A DNA stretch of 64,000 bases. Source: Dongia_B sp035539215 (GTDB lineage: Bacteria; Pseudomonadota; Alphaproteobacteria; Dongiales; Dongiaceae). The stretch is taken from NCBI GenBank assembly GCA_035539215.1, contig DATLIX010000165.1:1-64000 (forward strand). The letters are read 5' to 3'. A program made the position numbers and the translations under genes. Positions 8,081-17,438 of this stretch are shown here, in pieces; position 1 is the first letter of the stretch, and each line of letters begins with the position of its first letter. The notes under the pieces were generated by a model, which saw nothing but the letters and a program-made list of their open reading frames with translations, did not search any database and was not told the origin of the DNA.

Positions 8081-10648
8081 TCAGCGAAAGTGGTTCAGCT
8101 TTTCTTCAATCATATCTGGCACTTGATATCCGGCCAAGCCCTGGCGGAGGATTTCGTCCAGGCGACCGCTGGCGGTGAAATTGAACTCGACCGGATAGCC
8201 ATTATAGAACTTGGGGTTGCTGCCGCTGATATGCAAGCCAAGCGCGGCATCCCCCGTCAGCTGCCGGTCCAGGGTGATGACGAGCTCCTTGTAGTGGAAG
8301 TCGGAAAGGGCGCTGAGTGCCATATTGACGCTCTCTCCGGCATTCTTGACCGCGGCCGGGGCGGCGCCGGCATCGTATTTGAGGCTGCCGGGGCCGGTTG
8401 CCGTCAGCTTGGCGTCCTTGATCAGAACGCCTTCGGGGAACAGGCTCACGGGAATGGTGCCGGAAATCTCACCTTCGCCGGTGAGGCCGGCGATATTGAT
8501 CAACTTGAACAGATCGCCGACGCCCAGCCGGTCGACCTTGAGGTTGAGCTGTTGCACCGGCGCATCGATCGACAGGGTAGTCGGATCCAGCGTCACCTGG
8601 CCATTGGCCAGGCTGAGCGCGCCGGAATCGATCTTGATCGTCTTGCCGTCGTCGATATCGAAATGCAGCAATCCGTTGGTGAAGGGCAGGCCGAGAACGA
8701 TCTGCTCGGCGGCGAGGCTTTGGCCCGGCGACGTCGACAGGGGCCACAGCCTGTCAAAGTGGATGACGCTGTTGAGGTTCTGCACCGCGGCGGGGCCGAT
8801 CTTGCCGGTGATGTTGCCGAGTGCGAGGTCGATGTCCGAATTGACCGAATTGTCTGCGGCTATCGTAAAGTCGCCTTTCAGTCCAACGGCTCCGGAAATA
8901 TCGCGCATATAGCGGCCGAGGAGCGGGACAAGATCAGTCGGCTGCCAGCTGTTGGTTGCGAAAGTCGGGGTCGCAAAATCAACATGACCCTGGCCCGTAT
9001 GCTGCGCCAGATTGTAATTTCCCGTGACCGAAAGCGTTGCGTTGCTCTTCGGCTCGACCAGTGTCGATGAAACGTCGAGTTTCATGTCTTTGACGGCTGC
9101 CTTCGCGGCCAGCCGGAAGGGCGCCATGACATTGGGCATCTCCAGGTCGCCGATCGCGAGGTTGGCCGATCCGGTGCCCTGCCCAGGTGTCGCGGTCAGG
9201 TCCAGCTGGATATTCGCCATCAGTGCCAGCAGTGCCTGGCGCGTCATTTGCAACGACTGCAGCGCCAGTTTGCCGCGTAATGTCGATCCGGGGTCGCCGT
9301 CGAGGCTGAGCTTCGGGGCGACGGCGGCGATGCCGATCACCGCCTTCTCCCCGGCCGGCAGAATCTGTGCCTTGAAGTCTCCCAGCGTCAGCGACACAGA
9401 CATCGGATCGGCAAGATCGCGTTCCTGCTCATCGCGATCGAGAATCCAGCTCAACTGGCTGTCGGCGGGCTGTATCGCAAGCGCCAGCAGGCTGGGAAAG
9501 GTGACGGGGGCATCGCTGAGATCCAGCAGGGTCAGTTTGCCCGTATCGGTTGGCGTAACGACCAGGCGATGGCCGTCATACTGGGCGTGCAGCTTCAGTG
9601 CGGCCGTCGGCTCTTTCATCGTGATGCCGCCGACTTTCAGGGACTGGTCCCGCATATCGAGACCGAAATCGGCGGTGACCTGTGGCCGCTCCCGCAGATC
9701 GATGGTGCCGCTGCCGTTACTGATGGTGCCGGTGAACGTACTCGACGGGCCGCCTTTGAGGTCGACCGCCAGATCGCGAAAGACGACGGTCTTGGGTGTG
9801 GTTTGCGGCGGCATGATCTCGGCGCCGGCGGCCTGTAGCGTGGTCACGACATGAAGGTCGATCGGCGCCGCCAATTGCGGCAGATCGATGCCTTGCGCCG
9901 AAAGATCCAGCTGCACGCGCGGGCCCGGCGTATCGCTTTTACCGGCACCCAGCGAGGCTTCAAAACTGATCAAACCGGCTTTCGGCGCGACCGCAGGCAA
10001 CAATTGCCACAGCCGGGATTGCGGCAGGACGGTGGCCTGAAGCTGACCCTCGGGGGCCGCTTGCGTCGAAACGTTGCGGATCGTGGCCGTGGTCGTTGCC
10101 CGCGCGCCGCCATTGGCCTCCGTCCAGTTGAGATTCGTGAACAGCGTATCCTTGTCATAGGTTGCCATTCCCTCGATCCGCTGCGAACCGAGCGGCGTAT
10201 CGAGCAGGATCGTCAGATGATGGAGGATGACGATCGGCAAGGCGGATTTGTCGGTTGCCGCTTGATGGTCGGCGGCGGTGAACAGGCGTTGTAGCTCGCC
10301 GAGCTGGAGGCGCCCGTCATAGCCGAGATGCAGGCTGGCATCGCCGATCTCGATATGCTGTAAAACCGGCACAGACAGACCGTTCGTCGCATAATCGATC
10401 CGAATGTCCTTGATGCTCGCCTCGCCGTGGCGCCCCAGGCGAAGTTCGGACAGCGAGATCCCATCGAGATTGATATCTTTGACAGCAACCTGCGCGCCCA
10501 GGGCAAAATGCCGCTGCAGATAAGCTTCCGCGAGCCAGCCGGCAAGTGTGCCCCGCCAGTTCCAGGCAGACGCGATACAGGCAACAACTACCACGACCGT
10601 GGTAATCAGCCAGACCCGTCTCCCACGGCCGCGCTCGTTTACTGACAT
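8081..10648 (-). CDS. YdbH-like AsmA-type intermembrane lipid transport protein
   Basis: An 855-residue protein with one N-terminal transmembrane segment (about residues 9-30, VWLITTVVVVVACIASAW) and a very long periplasmic region of repeating beta-strand pattern, as in the AsmA-like/repeating beta-groove family. The length matches E. coli YdbH (about 880 residues). The C-terminal part, with DAKLTATGPGSLKYD and LALHISGSNPKFYNGYPVEFNF, is the most conserved 'dicarboxylate transport' domain. YdbH, YhdP and TamB share the job of moving phospholipids to the outer membrane in E. coli. It is the first gene of the run and diverges from the TAP-like hydrolase. Confidence 0.87.
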   Translation of the reverse strand: MSVNERGRGRRVWLITTVVVVVACIASAWNWRGTLAGWLAEAYLQRHFALGAQVAVKDINLDGISLSELRLGRHGEASIKDIRIDYATNGLSVPVLQHIEIGDASLHLGYDGRLQLGELQRLFTAADHQAATDKSALPIVILHHLTILLDTPLGSQRIEGMATYDKDTLFTNLNWTEANGGARATTTATIRNVSTQAAPEGQLQATVLPQSRLWQLLPAVAPKAGLISFEASLGAGKSDTPGPRVQLDLSAQGIDLPQLAAPIDLHVVTTLQAAGAEIMPPQTTPKTVVFRDLAVDLKGGPSSTFTGTISNGSGTIDLRERPQVTADFGLDMRDQSLKVGGITMKEPTAALKLHAQYDGHRLVVTPTDTGKLTLLDLSDAPVTFPSLLALAIQPADSQLSWILDRDEQERDLADPMSVSLTLGDFKAQILPAGEKAVIGIAAVAPKLSLDGDPGSTLRGKLALQSLQMTRQALLALMANIQLDLTATPGQGTGSANLAIGDLEMPNVMAPFRLAAKAAVKDMKLDVSSTLVEPKSNATLSVTGNYNLAQHTGQGHVDFATPTFATNSWQPTDLVPLLGRYMRDISGAVGLKGDFTIAADNSVNSDIDLALGNITGKIGPAAVQNLNSVIHFDRLWPLSTSPGQSLAAEQIVLGLPFTNGLLHFDIDDGKTIKIDSGALSLANGQVTLDPTTLSIDAPVQQLNLKVDRLGVGDLFKLINIAGLTGEGEISGTIPVSLFPEGVLIKDAKLTATGPGSLKYDAGAAPAAVKNAGESVNMALSALSDFHYKELVITLDRQLTGDAALGLHISGSNPKFYNGYPVEFNFTASGRLDEILRQGLAGYQVPDMIEEKLNHFR

Positions 10649-10869
10649 TCTCGAAATCCCCAGACGTGCCGGGAGTTTAGCGGGTGTTTTGCAATTATAA
10701 AAGACGCTTGCGGCTGGATCAGGCAGCAGCCAACATGCTGATCGACCTCAACCGTCCGGTTGAACGGGGATGCCGGCTTGGCGTGGGATTTGATGCAGCT
10801 GTGGAACGCTGGCTGCCGACCGGACGGCGCTTCTTCGAGAGGGCGTTCTCGCGAAAGGAACTCTGCCGG

Positions 10870-12480
10870 GTGTCGTTCAAGATTCCGTTTGCCGTCATCG
10901 GTGCAGTGATTGGCGTGCTGCTCGGGATCGAACCGGCCGTGGCGCAGGAAGCGCCTCCGGCATTGCGTGAAGTCGCCTGCTGGTTCAAGGCGCCGACGCG
11001 GCAAACCGCCACCTGCTACCGCATCAGGGTGCCGGAGCAACGCCAGCTGGATCCCGCTGCGGCGGTGGTGGATACGGGTTCGAGCGCGCGGCATCCGGTC
11101 GGCAAGGTGGCTTCTGCCGCTACCGCAGATCAGGCGCCGGCGCCGAAGGTGATGCTCGATCTGCCGGTTGTGGTGATCTCGACGCCCAAGGACAGGCGGC
11201 ATGACGATCCGGTGGTCTATATTTCCGGCGGTCCCGGCGACGGCGATTGGCTTGATCGCGGCCGTATCGGCTATTGGTGGACCTTCCTTGCACAGAATGC
11301 ATGGTTGCGGCACCGCGACCTCATCCTGTTCGATCAGCGCGGCGTCGGCATGACGGAGCCGCGTATCGACTGCGCGGAACTGGAAGCCCTGGAATTGCCG
11401 AGTTTGTCGCTGGGAAACGATCACCGGCAAGTAGCCGCGCAATCGCTTCGCGCGACAGAAGCCTGTCTCGCGCGGCTGCAGAAGGCTGGGTACGACCCGG
11501 CTGCCTATACCACGGAGGCAAGCGCGGAAGATCTCCACGCAATCTTTGCCGGACTGCGGATCCCGCGCTGGAACATCTACGGGCTTTCCTATGGAAGCCG
11601 ACTGGCCCTGACCTATATGCGGCTTCATCCTGCGGATATTCGCACCGCGATCCTGGATTCGGTCTATCCGCCGCAGGTGCATTTTCTGGAGGACGATGCC
11701 TGGCGGACCGAGCGTGCTTTCCAATTGCTCTTCGATGCCTGCAAGGCTGACGCGGACTGCCGCCAATGGTACCCGGATCTTGCCGCGCGGCTGCCGGCCT
11801 TGGTCAGCCGTCTGAATGAAAAGCCCTTGCAGATGCGGCATGCCGATCCCGACGGCGGGCCCGATCTGCTCTTTCCGCTGACCGGCGAAACCCTGCTCAC
11901 CCATCTCTTCTTCAATCTTTACAATCGCGACGATATCGAACGCGTGCCGCAGATCATCGATATTTTCGATCGCAACCTGACGCGGTCGATTGCCGGGGAA
12001 ACCAGCCTGCTCCTGGAGGAATTGCACGACCGTCCGGATTGGGGGGATGCGATGGCGATGACCATCGATTGCCGCGAAGACGTCCCCTTCAATGACCTGG
12101 CAAAGGTCCGGGCAAATTATGCGGCATCGCCGCTATTGCGCAGTTTTGCCGACGTCGACCCGGCACCGGATTGTGCGGGATGGGTTCAAGCGCCGCCGGT
12201 CGCCGCCATGGCGCGGCCGATCGAGAGTGCTGTGCCGAGCCTCGTCCTGGCCGGGAGCAACGATCCGGTCACGCCGCCGAGCTATGCCCGATTGGCTGCG
12301 AGCCATCTGTCGCATGCTTTCTATACGGAATTCCCCGCCACCGGCCATGATGTGCTCGGCAATTCCATCTGTGCCGGGCAATTAGCCGAAGTCTTCTTGG
12401 ATCGGCCCGATCAGCAACCGACCCATCCCTGTCTCGCGGTCTCGAAGCCGCTGGTTTTCGCGGCACCGGTCGATCGCTGA
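10870..12480 (+). CDS. Exported alpha/beta hydrolase, TAP-like / proline iminopeptidase-related
   Basis: A 536-residue secreted peptidase-like hydrolase. VYISGGPGDGDW gives the HGGPG-like oxyanion motif, LILFDQRGVGMTEP the DQRGxG strand, and YGLSYGSRLAL the nucleophile serine. An Asp lies in LAGSNDPVTPP and the His in PATGHDVLG, both in a TAP-like C-terminal domain. The open frame extends to 10684, but the GTG at 10870 is preferred: AAGGAA ends 9 bases upstream and the product then begins with a clean signal peptide (FAVIGAVIGVLLGIEPAVAQ). Family members cleave N-terminal residues from small peptides; the substrate here is unknown. Confidence 0.88.
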   Translation: MSFKIPFAVIGAVIGVLLGIEPAVAQEAPPALREVACWFKAPTRQTATCYRIRVPEQRQLDPAAAVVDTGSSARHPVGKVASAATADQAPAPKVMLDLPVVVISTPKDRRHDDPVVYISGGPGDGDWLDRGRIGYWWTFLAQNAWLRHRDLILFDQRGVGMTEPRIDCAELEALELPSLSLGNDHRQVAAQSLRATEACLARLQKAGYDPAAYTTEASAEDLHAIFAGLRIPRWNIYGLSYGSRLALTYMRLHPADIRTAILDSVYPPQVHFLEDDAWRTERAFQLLFDACKADADCRQWYPDLAARLPALVSRLNEKPLQMRHADPDGGPDLLFPLTGETLLTHLFFNLYNRDDIERVPQIIDIFDRNLTRSIAGETSLLLEELHDRPDWGDAMAMTIDCREDVPFNDLAKVRANYAASPLLRSFADVDPAPDCAGWVQAPPVAAMARPIESAVPSLVLAGSNDPVTPPSYARLAASHLSHAFYTEFPATGHDVLGNSICAGQLAEVFLDRPDQQPTHPCLAVSKPLVFAAPVDR

Positions 12481-12526
12481 GCGAGTTTGCGTGTGCCGGC
12501 CGGCAGGACCGGAAGAGCTGTCGCCG

Positions 12527-13198
12527 TCAGAAGAAGAACAGCGCGATCACGACGAGGAGAATGACGACGACGACACCGCCCAGGAAGGCGAGCTGGCGGC
12601 TATTGCTGAAGCCCTCTCCTGCGGCGCTCGGTGTCCCGGCCGGTTCATGCGCCGTCGGATGAGCGGGCTCATGCGTTATCGGCGCGGCGGGGGCGGGGGA
12701 AAGCTGTTCCAGCGCTTCTTCGAGGGGCGGCGTCTGTGGTGTCGCATCGGCTGGCGCACCCACGCGAGCCGCGAAGGCGGCGAAAAATTCATCGGCCATT
12801 TTCTTGGCGCTGCCTTCCACCAGACGTGAGCCGATCTGTGCCAGCTTGCCGCCGATCTGGGCTGCCGCGGTATATTGCAGCCGGGTGCTCCTGCCCTCAT
12901 TCTGCGATTGCAGGAAGACCTTGGCACTGCCTTTGGCAAAGCCGGCAGCGCCGCCCTGGCCTTCGCCGGTAATGGTGTAGCCGTTGGGCGGGTCGATATC
13001 GCTCAGGGTCACCTTGCCGCCGAAGCCGGCCTTGACCGGTCCGATCTTCGCCGTGACGCGGGCGGTGAACTCGTTGTCGGCGGACCGCACCAGTTCCTCG
13101 CACCCGGCAATGCAGGACTTCAGGATCTCAGGATCATTCAAAGCCGCCCAGACAGCGTCGCGTGGTGCCGCGATCAGATACTCACCGGTCATGTCCAT
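12527..13198 (-). CDS. CoxG-like SRPBCC family protein with C-terminal membrane anchor
   Basis: A 223-residue protein. Residues 1-150 are a START/SRPBCC domain of the CoxG family (MTGEYLIAAPRDAVWAALNDP, then KGSAKVFL and GGKLAQIGSRLVEGSAKKMADEFF). A Pro/Ala/His-rich linker follows, then a C-terminal transmembrane helix (LAFLGGVVVVILLVVIALFFF). In O. carboxidovorans CoxG helps attach CO dehydrogenase to the membrane. The ATG at 13198 is chosen because GGGGAG lies 7 bases before it and the protein begins where the family does. The rest of the cox-type accessory genes lie at 2155-7388, but no CO dehydrogenase subunits are in the window. Confidence 0.86.
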   Translation of the reverse strand: MDMTGEYLIAAPRDAVWAALNDPEILKSCIAGCEELVRSADNEFTARVTAKIGPVKAGFGGKVTLSDIDPPNGYTITGEGQGGAAGFAKGSAKVFLQSQNEGRSTRLQYTAAAQIGGKLAQIGSRLVEGSAKKMADEFFAAFAARVGAPADATPQTPPLEEALEQLSPAPAAPITHEPAHPTAHEPAGTPSAAGEGFSNSRQLAFLGGVVVVILLVVIALFFF

Positions 13199-13280
13199 GA
13201 TGAAGCTCCCCGCCAACGGCTTTACAGTTCGACACGGCACAGCCAGCGGCTGCATTTCCGAAATGCCATCCAAGGCAGGT

Positions 13281-13297
13281 CTTGACTTAAAGTCAAG
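13281..13297. promoter_or_regulatory. 17-bp perfect palindrome before the DUF192 gene
   Basis: CTTGACTTAAAGTCAAG is a perfect inverted repeat centred on one A. It lies 19 bases upstream of the DUF192 start and overlaps a TTGACT that could serve as a -35 element. Its shape resembles MerR-family operators, but no such regulator is adjacent. It also lies between the divergent coxG-like and DUF192 genes and could serve both. Confidence 0.45.
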
Positions 13298-13316
13298 CGG
13301 AGGAGAAATTTCCCCT

Positions 13317-13811
13317 ATGAGCAAATTCCTCCACAGATCGCTGGCCATCGTCCTCGTTGCGGCAACACTGCTGATTTCCGGGCCGCTGGCCCAGGCTTTT
13401 TCGCGGGATATCGTCGTTATCCGCGCCCATGGTGGCAGCTACCGGTTCAACGTCGAACTGGCGATCAGCGACGAGGAGAGAGCACAGGGGCTGATGTTCC
13501 GCAAGGAAATGGCCTCCGATGCCGGCATGTTGTTCCTGTATAACCAGGACCAGGCCGTCACCTTCTGGATGAAGAACACCTATCTGCCGCTGGACATGAT
13601 CTTCATCGCTTCCGACGGCAGGATCACCCAGATCGTCCGTCACGCCCAGCCGTTTTCCGAAAACCTGATCCCCTCCAACACCTATATTCGTGGCGTATTG
13701 GAGGTCAATGCGGGGGTGGCCGACCGCTATGAAATCGAGCCGGGTGATCGCGTCGACTATAAAAGCTTGAAGATGCCCGGGGCAGCCAGCAGCAAAACGC
13801 CGGGCCAATAG
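13317..13811 (+). CDS. DUF192 family exported protein
   Basis: A 164-residue protein with a signal peptide (hydrophobic core LAIVLVAATLLISGPLAQA) and a DUF192 domain. The family signature is visible as ISDEERAQGLMFRKEM, GMLFLY, FWMKNTYLPLDMIFI and the closing VLEVNAGVADRYEIEPGD. DUF192 proteins are small periplasmic or secreted proteins of unknown function. The ATG at 13317 is preceded by GGAGGAG about 12 bases upstream. A palindrome sits just before that site. Confidence 0.9.
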   Translation: MSKFLHRSLAIVLVAATLLISGPLAQAFSRDIVVIRAHGGSYRFNVELAISDEERAQGLMFRKEMASDAGMLFLYNQDQAVTFWMKNTYLPLDMIFIASDGRITQIVRHAQPFSENLIPSNTYIRGVLEVNAGVADRYEIEPGDRVDYKSLKMPGAASSKTPGQ

Positions 13812-13922
13812 CGCCGCTCCGCGAATCCTTCGGCCTGCGAAGATCGCAGGACAGGCCGCGCTTTAGCCGGCCCCGACGCCTTGGCCGGTTCTACCCGGCA
13901 ACAGATGACGATCCAATGTGAG

Positions 13923-14165
13923 CTAGAGCCCGGCTTCGGTCGGCTGCGGAACGCGTTTGTATTGCACCCCTGATTCAAGGGCACTTTGCGCCACAGTCTT
14001 GCGGCGGCTGGTATCGCTGACGCAGAAAATATGGGCGTAGGGCGTGCCGTCGATCCCGTTGAACAGAGAGGCGACTTCCCAGACCAGGAGGGACATCTCG
14101 GCATTCTGATAGCGCGCCCCAACGGTTACGCGCGCCTGTTTTCGACGGGAGAATATCCCAAGCAT
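13923..14165 (-). CDS. Small hypothetical protein, about 80 residues
   Basis: An 80-residue cytosolic-looking protein beginning MLGIFSRRKQARVTVGARY and containing MSLLVWEVASLFNGIDGTP and YAHIFCVSDTSRRKTVA. It has natural amino-acid composition with no signal or membrane segment. The same open frame could begin 4 codons earlier at a TTG (14177), but neither start has a strong ribosome site. I do not recognise a named family. It is a lone minus-strand gene between DUF192 and the glutamine-synthetase-like gene. Confidence 0.55.
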   Translation of the reverse strand: MLGIFSRRKQARVTVGARYQNAEMSLLVWEVASLFNGIDGTPYAHIFCVSDTSRRKTVAQSALESGVQYKRVPQPTEAGL

Positions 14166-14394
14166 GTATCTATCCAATTCATCGACGGATTCGCTCGACG
14201 AGCGAACCGCCTATCAGATATCACATCCTCTTGATCGGAGACAAGATTCTGCGCTGCTTATAGCGCCACGGCGGCATTTGCCACTTCTTCAACCGAAGCG
14301 GGTCGGCGGCCAGGCGCTTCTTCGGGCTTGCATCTCGCCGCGATTTGCTGCAGGGCCGCCGAAGGCGTGATGCATTCCGCGGCCCTGCAAGATC

Positions 14395-15807
14395 TCAGGC
14401 GTTGCGCAGATACCAGGCGTAGTCCAGCTCGGTGACGCGGCTGAAGAAGCGGTCCTGCTCCGCCCGTTTGACGGCGGTGAAGACATGGTGGAAGCGCGGC
14501 CCGAAATACGCCTTCATCCGGTCGGAGCGTTCGAACAGGTCGAGGGCGGCAAACCAGTTGGTCGGCAGCTTCGAACCGCTCTCCTGGGCATGGGCATAGC
14601 CGTTGCCGACCACGGCAGGGCCGGGATCGAGACGATGCGTCAGGCCGTAATGGATGCCCGCCAGGAGTGCTGCCACCGCCAGGTAGGGATTGGCGTCGGC
14701 GCCGCAAACGCGGTGTTCCACATGGCGCGTATGGGCCGGTCCCGCCGGAACGCGGAAGCTGACGGTGCGGTTGTTGACCCCCCAGGTCGGCGCCACGGGC
14801 GCATAGGAATTGGCCCGGAAACGCCGATAGGAATTCGCGTTCGGCGCGAAGACGGCCATGGAATCTTCCAGCATCGCCATCATGCCGCCAATGGCGAAAC
14901 GCAGCAGCTCGCTGCCTTCGGGAGAATCGCTGCCGAAGGCGTTGTTGCCCTGCTGGTCGGCGAGACTGACATGCAGATGCATGCCGCTGCCGGCGATATC
15001 GTTATGCGGCTTCGCCATGAAGGTGGCTTCGAAACCGTGCCGGACCGCAACGCCCTTGACCAGGCGCTTATAGAGAATTGCATCGTCACAGGCCCGCAAG
15101 GCGTCGGGACGATGGCGCAGGCCGAGTTCCATTTGACCCTGGGCATATTCCGAGATCGAGGATTCCAGCGGCAGGCCGACCTGATCGCCGGCGGCATAGA
15201 CGTCGCGGAAGAACGGCTCAAAATCGTCCAGCTCGCGCAGGCCATAGACCTGGATATCGTGCTGGCGGTGGGCGGTGACCGGCCCGATCGGCGGCTGCCT
15301 GCCGCCTTGCGGCGCCGGCTCGCGGTCGACCAGGAAGAACTCCATTTCGCAGGCGATGACCGGCGTCAGCTGGAATTCCTTGAAGCGGTCGATCACGCCT
15401 TGCAGGACATGGCGCGGGTCGAAATTGCAGCGCGTGCCGTCAAGCTCATACATGGTCAGCATGACCTGCGCATAATCGGGGCCGAGCCAGGGTGCCCGGG
15501 TCAGGGTGCCGGCGACCGGGCGGCCGAGACGGTCGGCGTCGCCGTCGCTCCAGACCAGGCCTGATTCTTCGACATCCTCGCCGGTGATATCGAGGCCGCC
15601 CATGGTGCCGGGCAGGAAGCGGCCATATTCGAAGATGGGGCGCAGATCACGCCGCAGCAGGTTCTTGCCGCGCGGCACGCCGGATTGATTGGTCCAGAAG
15701 ATTTGCACGAAGCGGACATCCGGATTCTGAGCCAGAAAGTCATCGCATTCGCGCAGATCGGCAATTTCCGGGCGGACGGTTCCTTGACTGGAATGACTGT
15801 CGTTCAA
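14395..15807 (-). CDS. Glutamine synthetase family protein (gamma-glutamylpolyamine/amine synthetase type)
   Basis: A 470-residue ATP-dependent ligase of the glutamine synthetase fold. ACEMEFFLVD provides catalytic Glu residues, GSGMHLHVSL the metal-binding His region, NRTVSFRVP the ATP/glutamate-binding stretch, and VEHRVCGADANPYLAVAALL the C-terminal conserved block. It lacks the adenylylation loop of GlnA-I. Such PuuA/GlnT-like enzymes join glutamate to an amine. The adjacent aminotransferase and divergent dehydrogenases suggest catabolism of an amine through a gamma-glutamyl intermediate. The start is a TTG at 15805-15807 with GGTGAGGG a few bases upstream. The amine substrate cannot be read from the sequence. 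Confidence 0.88.
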   Translation of the reverse strand: MNDSHSSQGTVRPEIADLRECDDFLAQNPDVRFVQIFWTNQSGVPRGKNLLRRDLRPIFEYGRFLPGTMGGLDITGEDVEESGLVWSDGDADRLGRPVAGTLTRAPWLGPDYAQVMLTMYELDGTRCNFDPRHVLQGVIDRFKEFQLTPVIACEMEFFLVDREPAPQGGRQPPIGPVTAHRQHDIQVYGLRELDDFEPFFRDVYAAGDQVGLPLESSISEYAQGQMELGLRHRPDALRACDDAILYKRLVKGVAVRHGFEATFMAKPHNDIAGSGMHLHVSLADQQGNNAFGSDSPEGSELLRFAIGGMMAMLEDSMAVFAPNANSYRRFRANSYAPVAPTWGVNNRTVSFRVPAGPAHTRHVEHRVCGADANPYLAVAALLAGIHYGLTHRLDPGPAVVGNGYAHAQESGSKLPTNWFAALDLFERSDRMKAYFGPRFHHVFTAVKRAEQDRFFSRVTELDYAWYLRNA

Positions 15808-15872
15808 TTTCCCTCACCTTGTTTCTTTATGTTGGCTGTTGCGCCGGGCGCTGTTCGGCGCCCCCCGCTCGG

Positions 15873-17237
15873 TCAGTTGACCAGTTCATCCAGGCAGGCG
15901 CCAACAGTTCCCACCAAATGATCCACTTGCGTGCTGCTCGTCGCCGGGCAGACCAGTGTCATATTATGGAACGGCGCGATGATGAGGCCGCGGTTGAGCA
16001 GGAACAGGTGGATCGCCAGTTCCAGCTGATGGTGCATCGCCGCCTGGGCTTCGCTGCCGTTGCGCGGGCGCTCGGCGGCGCAGACGAATTCCGCCCGGGC
16101 GCCGACATTGGAGACATGCCAGGGCAAAGCGTGGCGCTTGATCTCCGCCTCGATGCCGCGCGCCAGCTTTTCCGACAGCGGCAGCATGTGATCATAGGCG
16201 GCGGGGGTCATCACCTCTTCGAGATTGGCGCGCATCGCCCTGAGCGCCATGGCATTGGCGCTCAGGGTCGTTCCCATGCCGCTATAGCCGGGTCCGGCCT
16301 CGATCTCGGCCGTTTTCATCTTTGCCGCCATCTCTGCCGTACAGCCATAGACCGAGCAGGGGATGCCGCCGGCAATCGGCTTGCCGATGGTGAGAAAATC
16401 CGGCTCCAGGCCGTGCGTGCGGGTATAGCCGCCATAACCGGTCGAGATGGTATGGGTCTCGTCGATGACGAGCAGCGTCTCGTATTTGCGGGTGAGGGCG
16501 CGCAGGGCGTCGAGGAAGCCCGGCTGCGGCAGCACCATGCCGATATTGGTCAACGCGGGCTCGGTGATGACGCAGGCGACGTCGCGGTCGGCGAGCGCAC
16601 CTTCCAGCGCGGCGATGTCGTTAAATTCCACGATCTTGGTGTGATCGCGCATGTCATAGACCTGCCCGATCAGGCCCGGCCGGTGGATCGGCTTGCCGTC
16701 TTTCAGCCGCACGAAGGTGTCGTCGCAGGAACCATGATAGCAGCCGTTGAAGACCAGGATCTTGTCGCGCCTGGTGATGCCGCGGCACCAGCGGATGACG
16801 AAGCGATTGGCATCGGTCGCCGTGGTTGCAACCTGCCAGATGGGCAAGCCGAATTTCTGCGCGAGAAGCCGTCCGACAGCGACGACGTCCTCGGTCGGCA
16901 GCATGTAGGTGAGGCCGTGGCGCGCCTGCTCGGCGATGGCGGCGGCGACCGGCGCGGGCGAATGGCCGAACATCGAACCGGTGTCGCCGAGGCAGAAGTC
17001 GTCGTAATCGTGGCCGTCGACATCCGTCAGCGTCGCGCCGAAGGCATCGGCGACGAAGAGAGGGAAGGGCGTCGACCAATCGAGCATCCAGTGCATCGGC
17101 ACGCCGTGATGCCAGTTCGCCGCAGCCTCTTCCGACAGCCGTCTGGATGTGGCATTGCGCTGTGCGTAATGCTTGCGTTCACGATCGATCATCGCCGCCA
17201 CGCGTTCCATCGGCACGCCGGCTTCAATCAGGGCCAT
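15873..17237 (-). CDS. Class III aminotransferase (glutamate-1-semialdehyde aminomutase-like)
   Basis: A 454-residue PLP enzyme of fold type I, class III. Features are DDFCLGDTGSMFGHSP near the N-terminus, FNGCYHGSCDD, LLVIDETHTISTGYGG with the PLP-binding Asp, and LTIGKPIAGGIPCSVYG with the Schiff-base lysine. It is longer than HemL (about 430) and in catabolic company, so it is probably an omega-amino acid or amine aminotransferase, not a tetrapyrrole enzyme. It lies 65 bp upstream of the GS-like gene on the same strand, and AGGAG sits 9 bases before the ATG. Confidence 0.88.
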   Translation of the reverse strand: MALIEAGVPMERVAAMIDRERKHYAQRNATSRRLSEEAAANWHHGVPMHWMLDWSTPFPLFVADAFGATLTDVDGHDYDDFCLGDTGSMFGHSPAPVAAAIAEQARHGLTYMLPTEDVVAVGRLLAQKFGLPIWQVATTATDANRFVIRWCRGITRRDKILVFNGCYHGSCDDTFVRLKDGKPIHRPGLIGQVYDMRDHTKIVEFNDIAALEGALADRDVACVITEPALTNIGMVLPQPGFLDALRALTRKYETLLVIDETHTISTGYGGYTRTHGLEPDFLTIGKPIAGGIPCSVYGCTAEMAAKMKTAEIEAGPGYSGMGTTLSANAMALRAMRANLEEVMTPAAYDHMLPLSEKLARGIEAEIKRHALPWHVSNVGARAEFVCAAERPRNGSEAQAAMHHQLELAIHLFLLNRGLIIAPFHNMTLVCPATSSTQVDHLVGTVGACLDELVN

Positions 17238-17438
17238 TTACGATTACTCCTAGAGATAGATCGGTATTGATAGCGACTGGCCGAAGGCGCATCAAGTGTT
17301 GCTCGGGTGACAGCGGCAAGGATGCGGGCTGCAATTGTTTGGCTTGTCCAAACTAAGAAAATGTGATGGTGACTAGAGACGGCTGATGCAGTCTGGCATG
17401 TTGCGGCCGCTAACACAGCAGGGAACGGGACGGATTGA

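Noticed and set aside
13834..13850. CCTGCGA-AGA-TCGCAGG hairpin after DUF192
   Set aside because: Only 7 bp and lacks a T-run, so it is not called as a terminator.
13812..13920. Folded-looking region considered as a tRNA gene
   Set aside because: No T-loop GGTTCGA or acceptor pairing is present.
14258..14394. Minus-strand tail frame (…SAALQQIAARCKPEEAPGRR…) downstream of the GS-like gene
   Set aside because: It looks protein-like but has no usable start codon after the GS-like stop region, so it is at most a remnant; evidence was too weak to call.
17385..17405. TGGCATG-TTGC stretch before the first SDR considered as a sigma-54 site
   Set aside because: The spacing between GG and GC is wrong (not 10 bases), so it does not fit a -24/-12 promoter.
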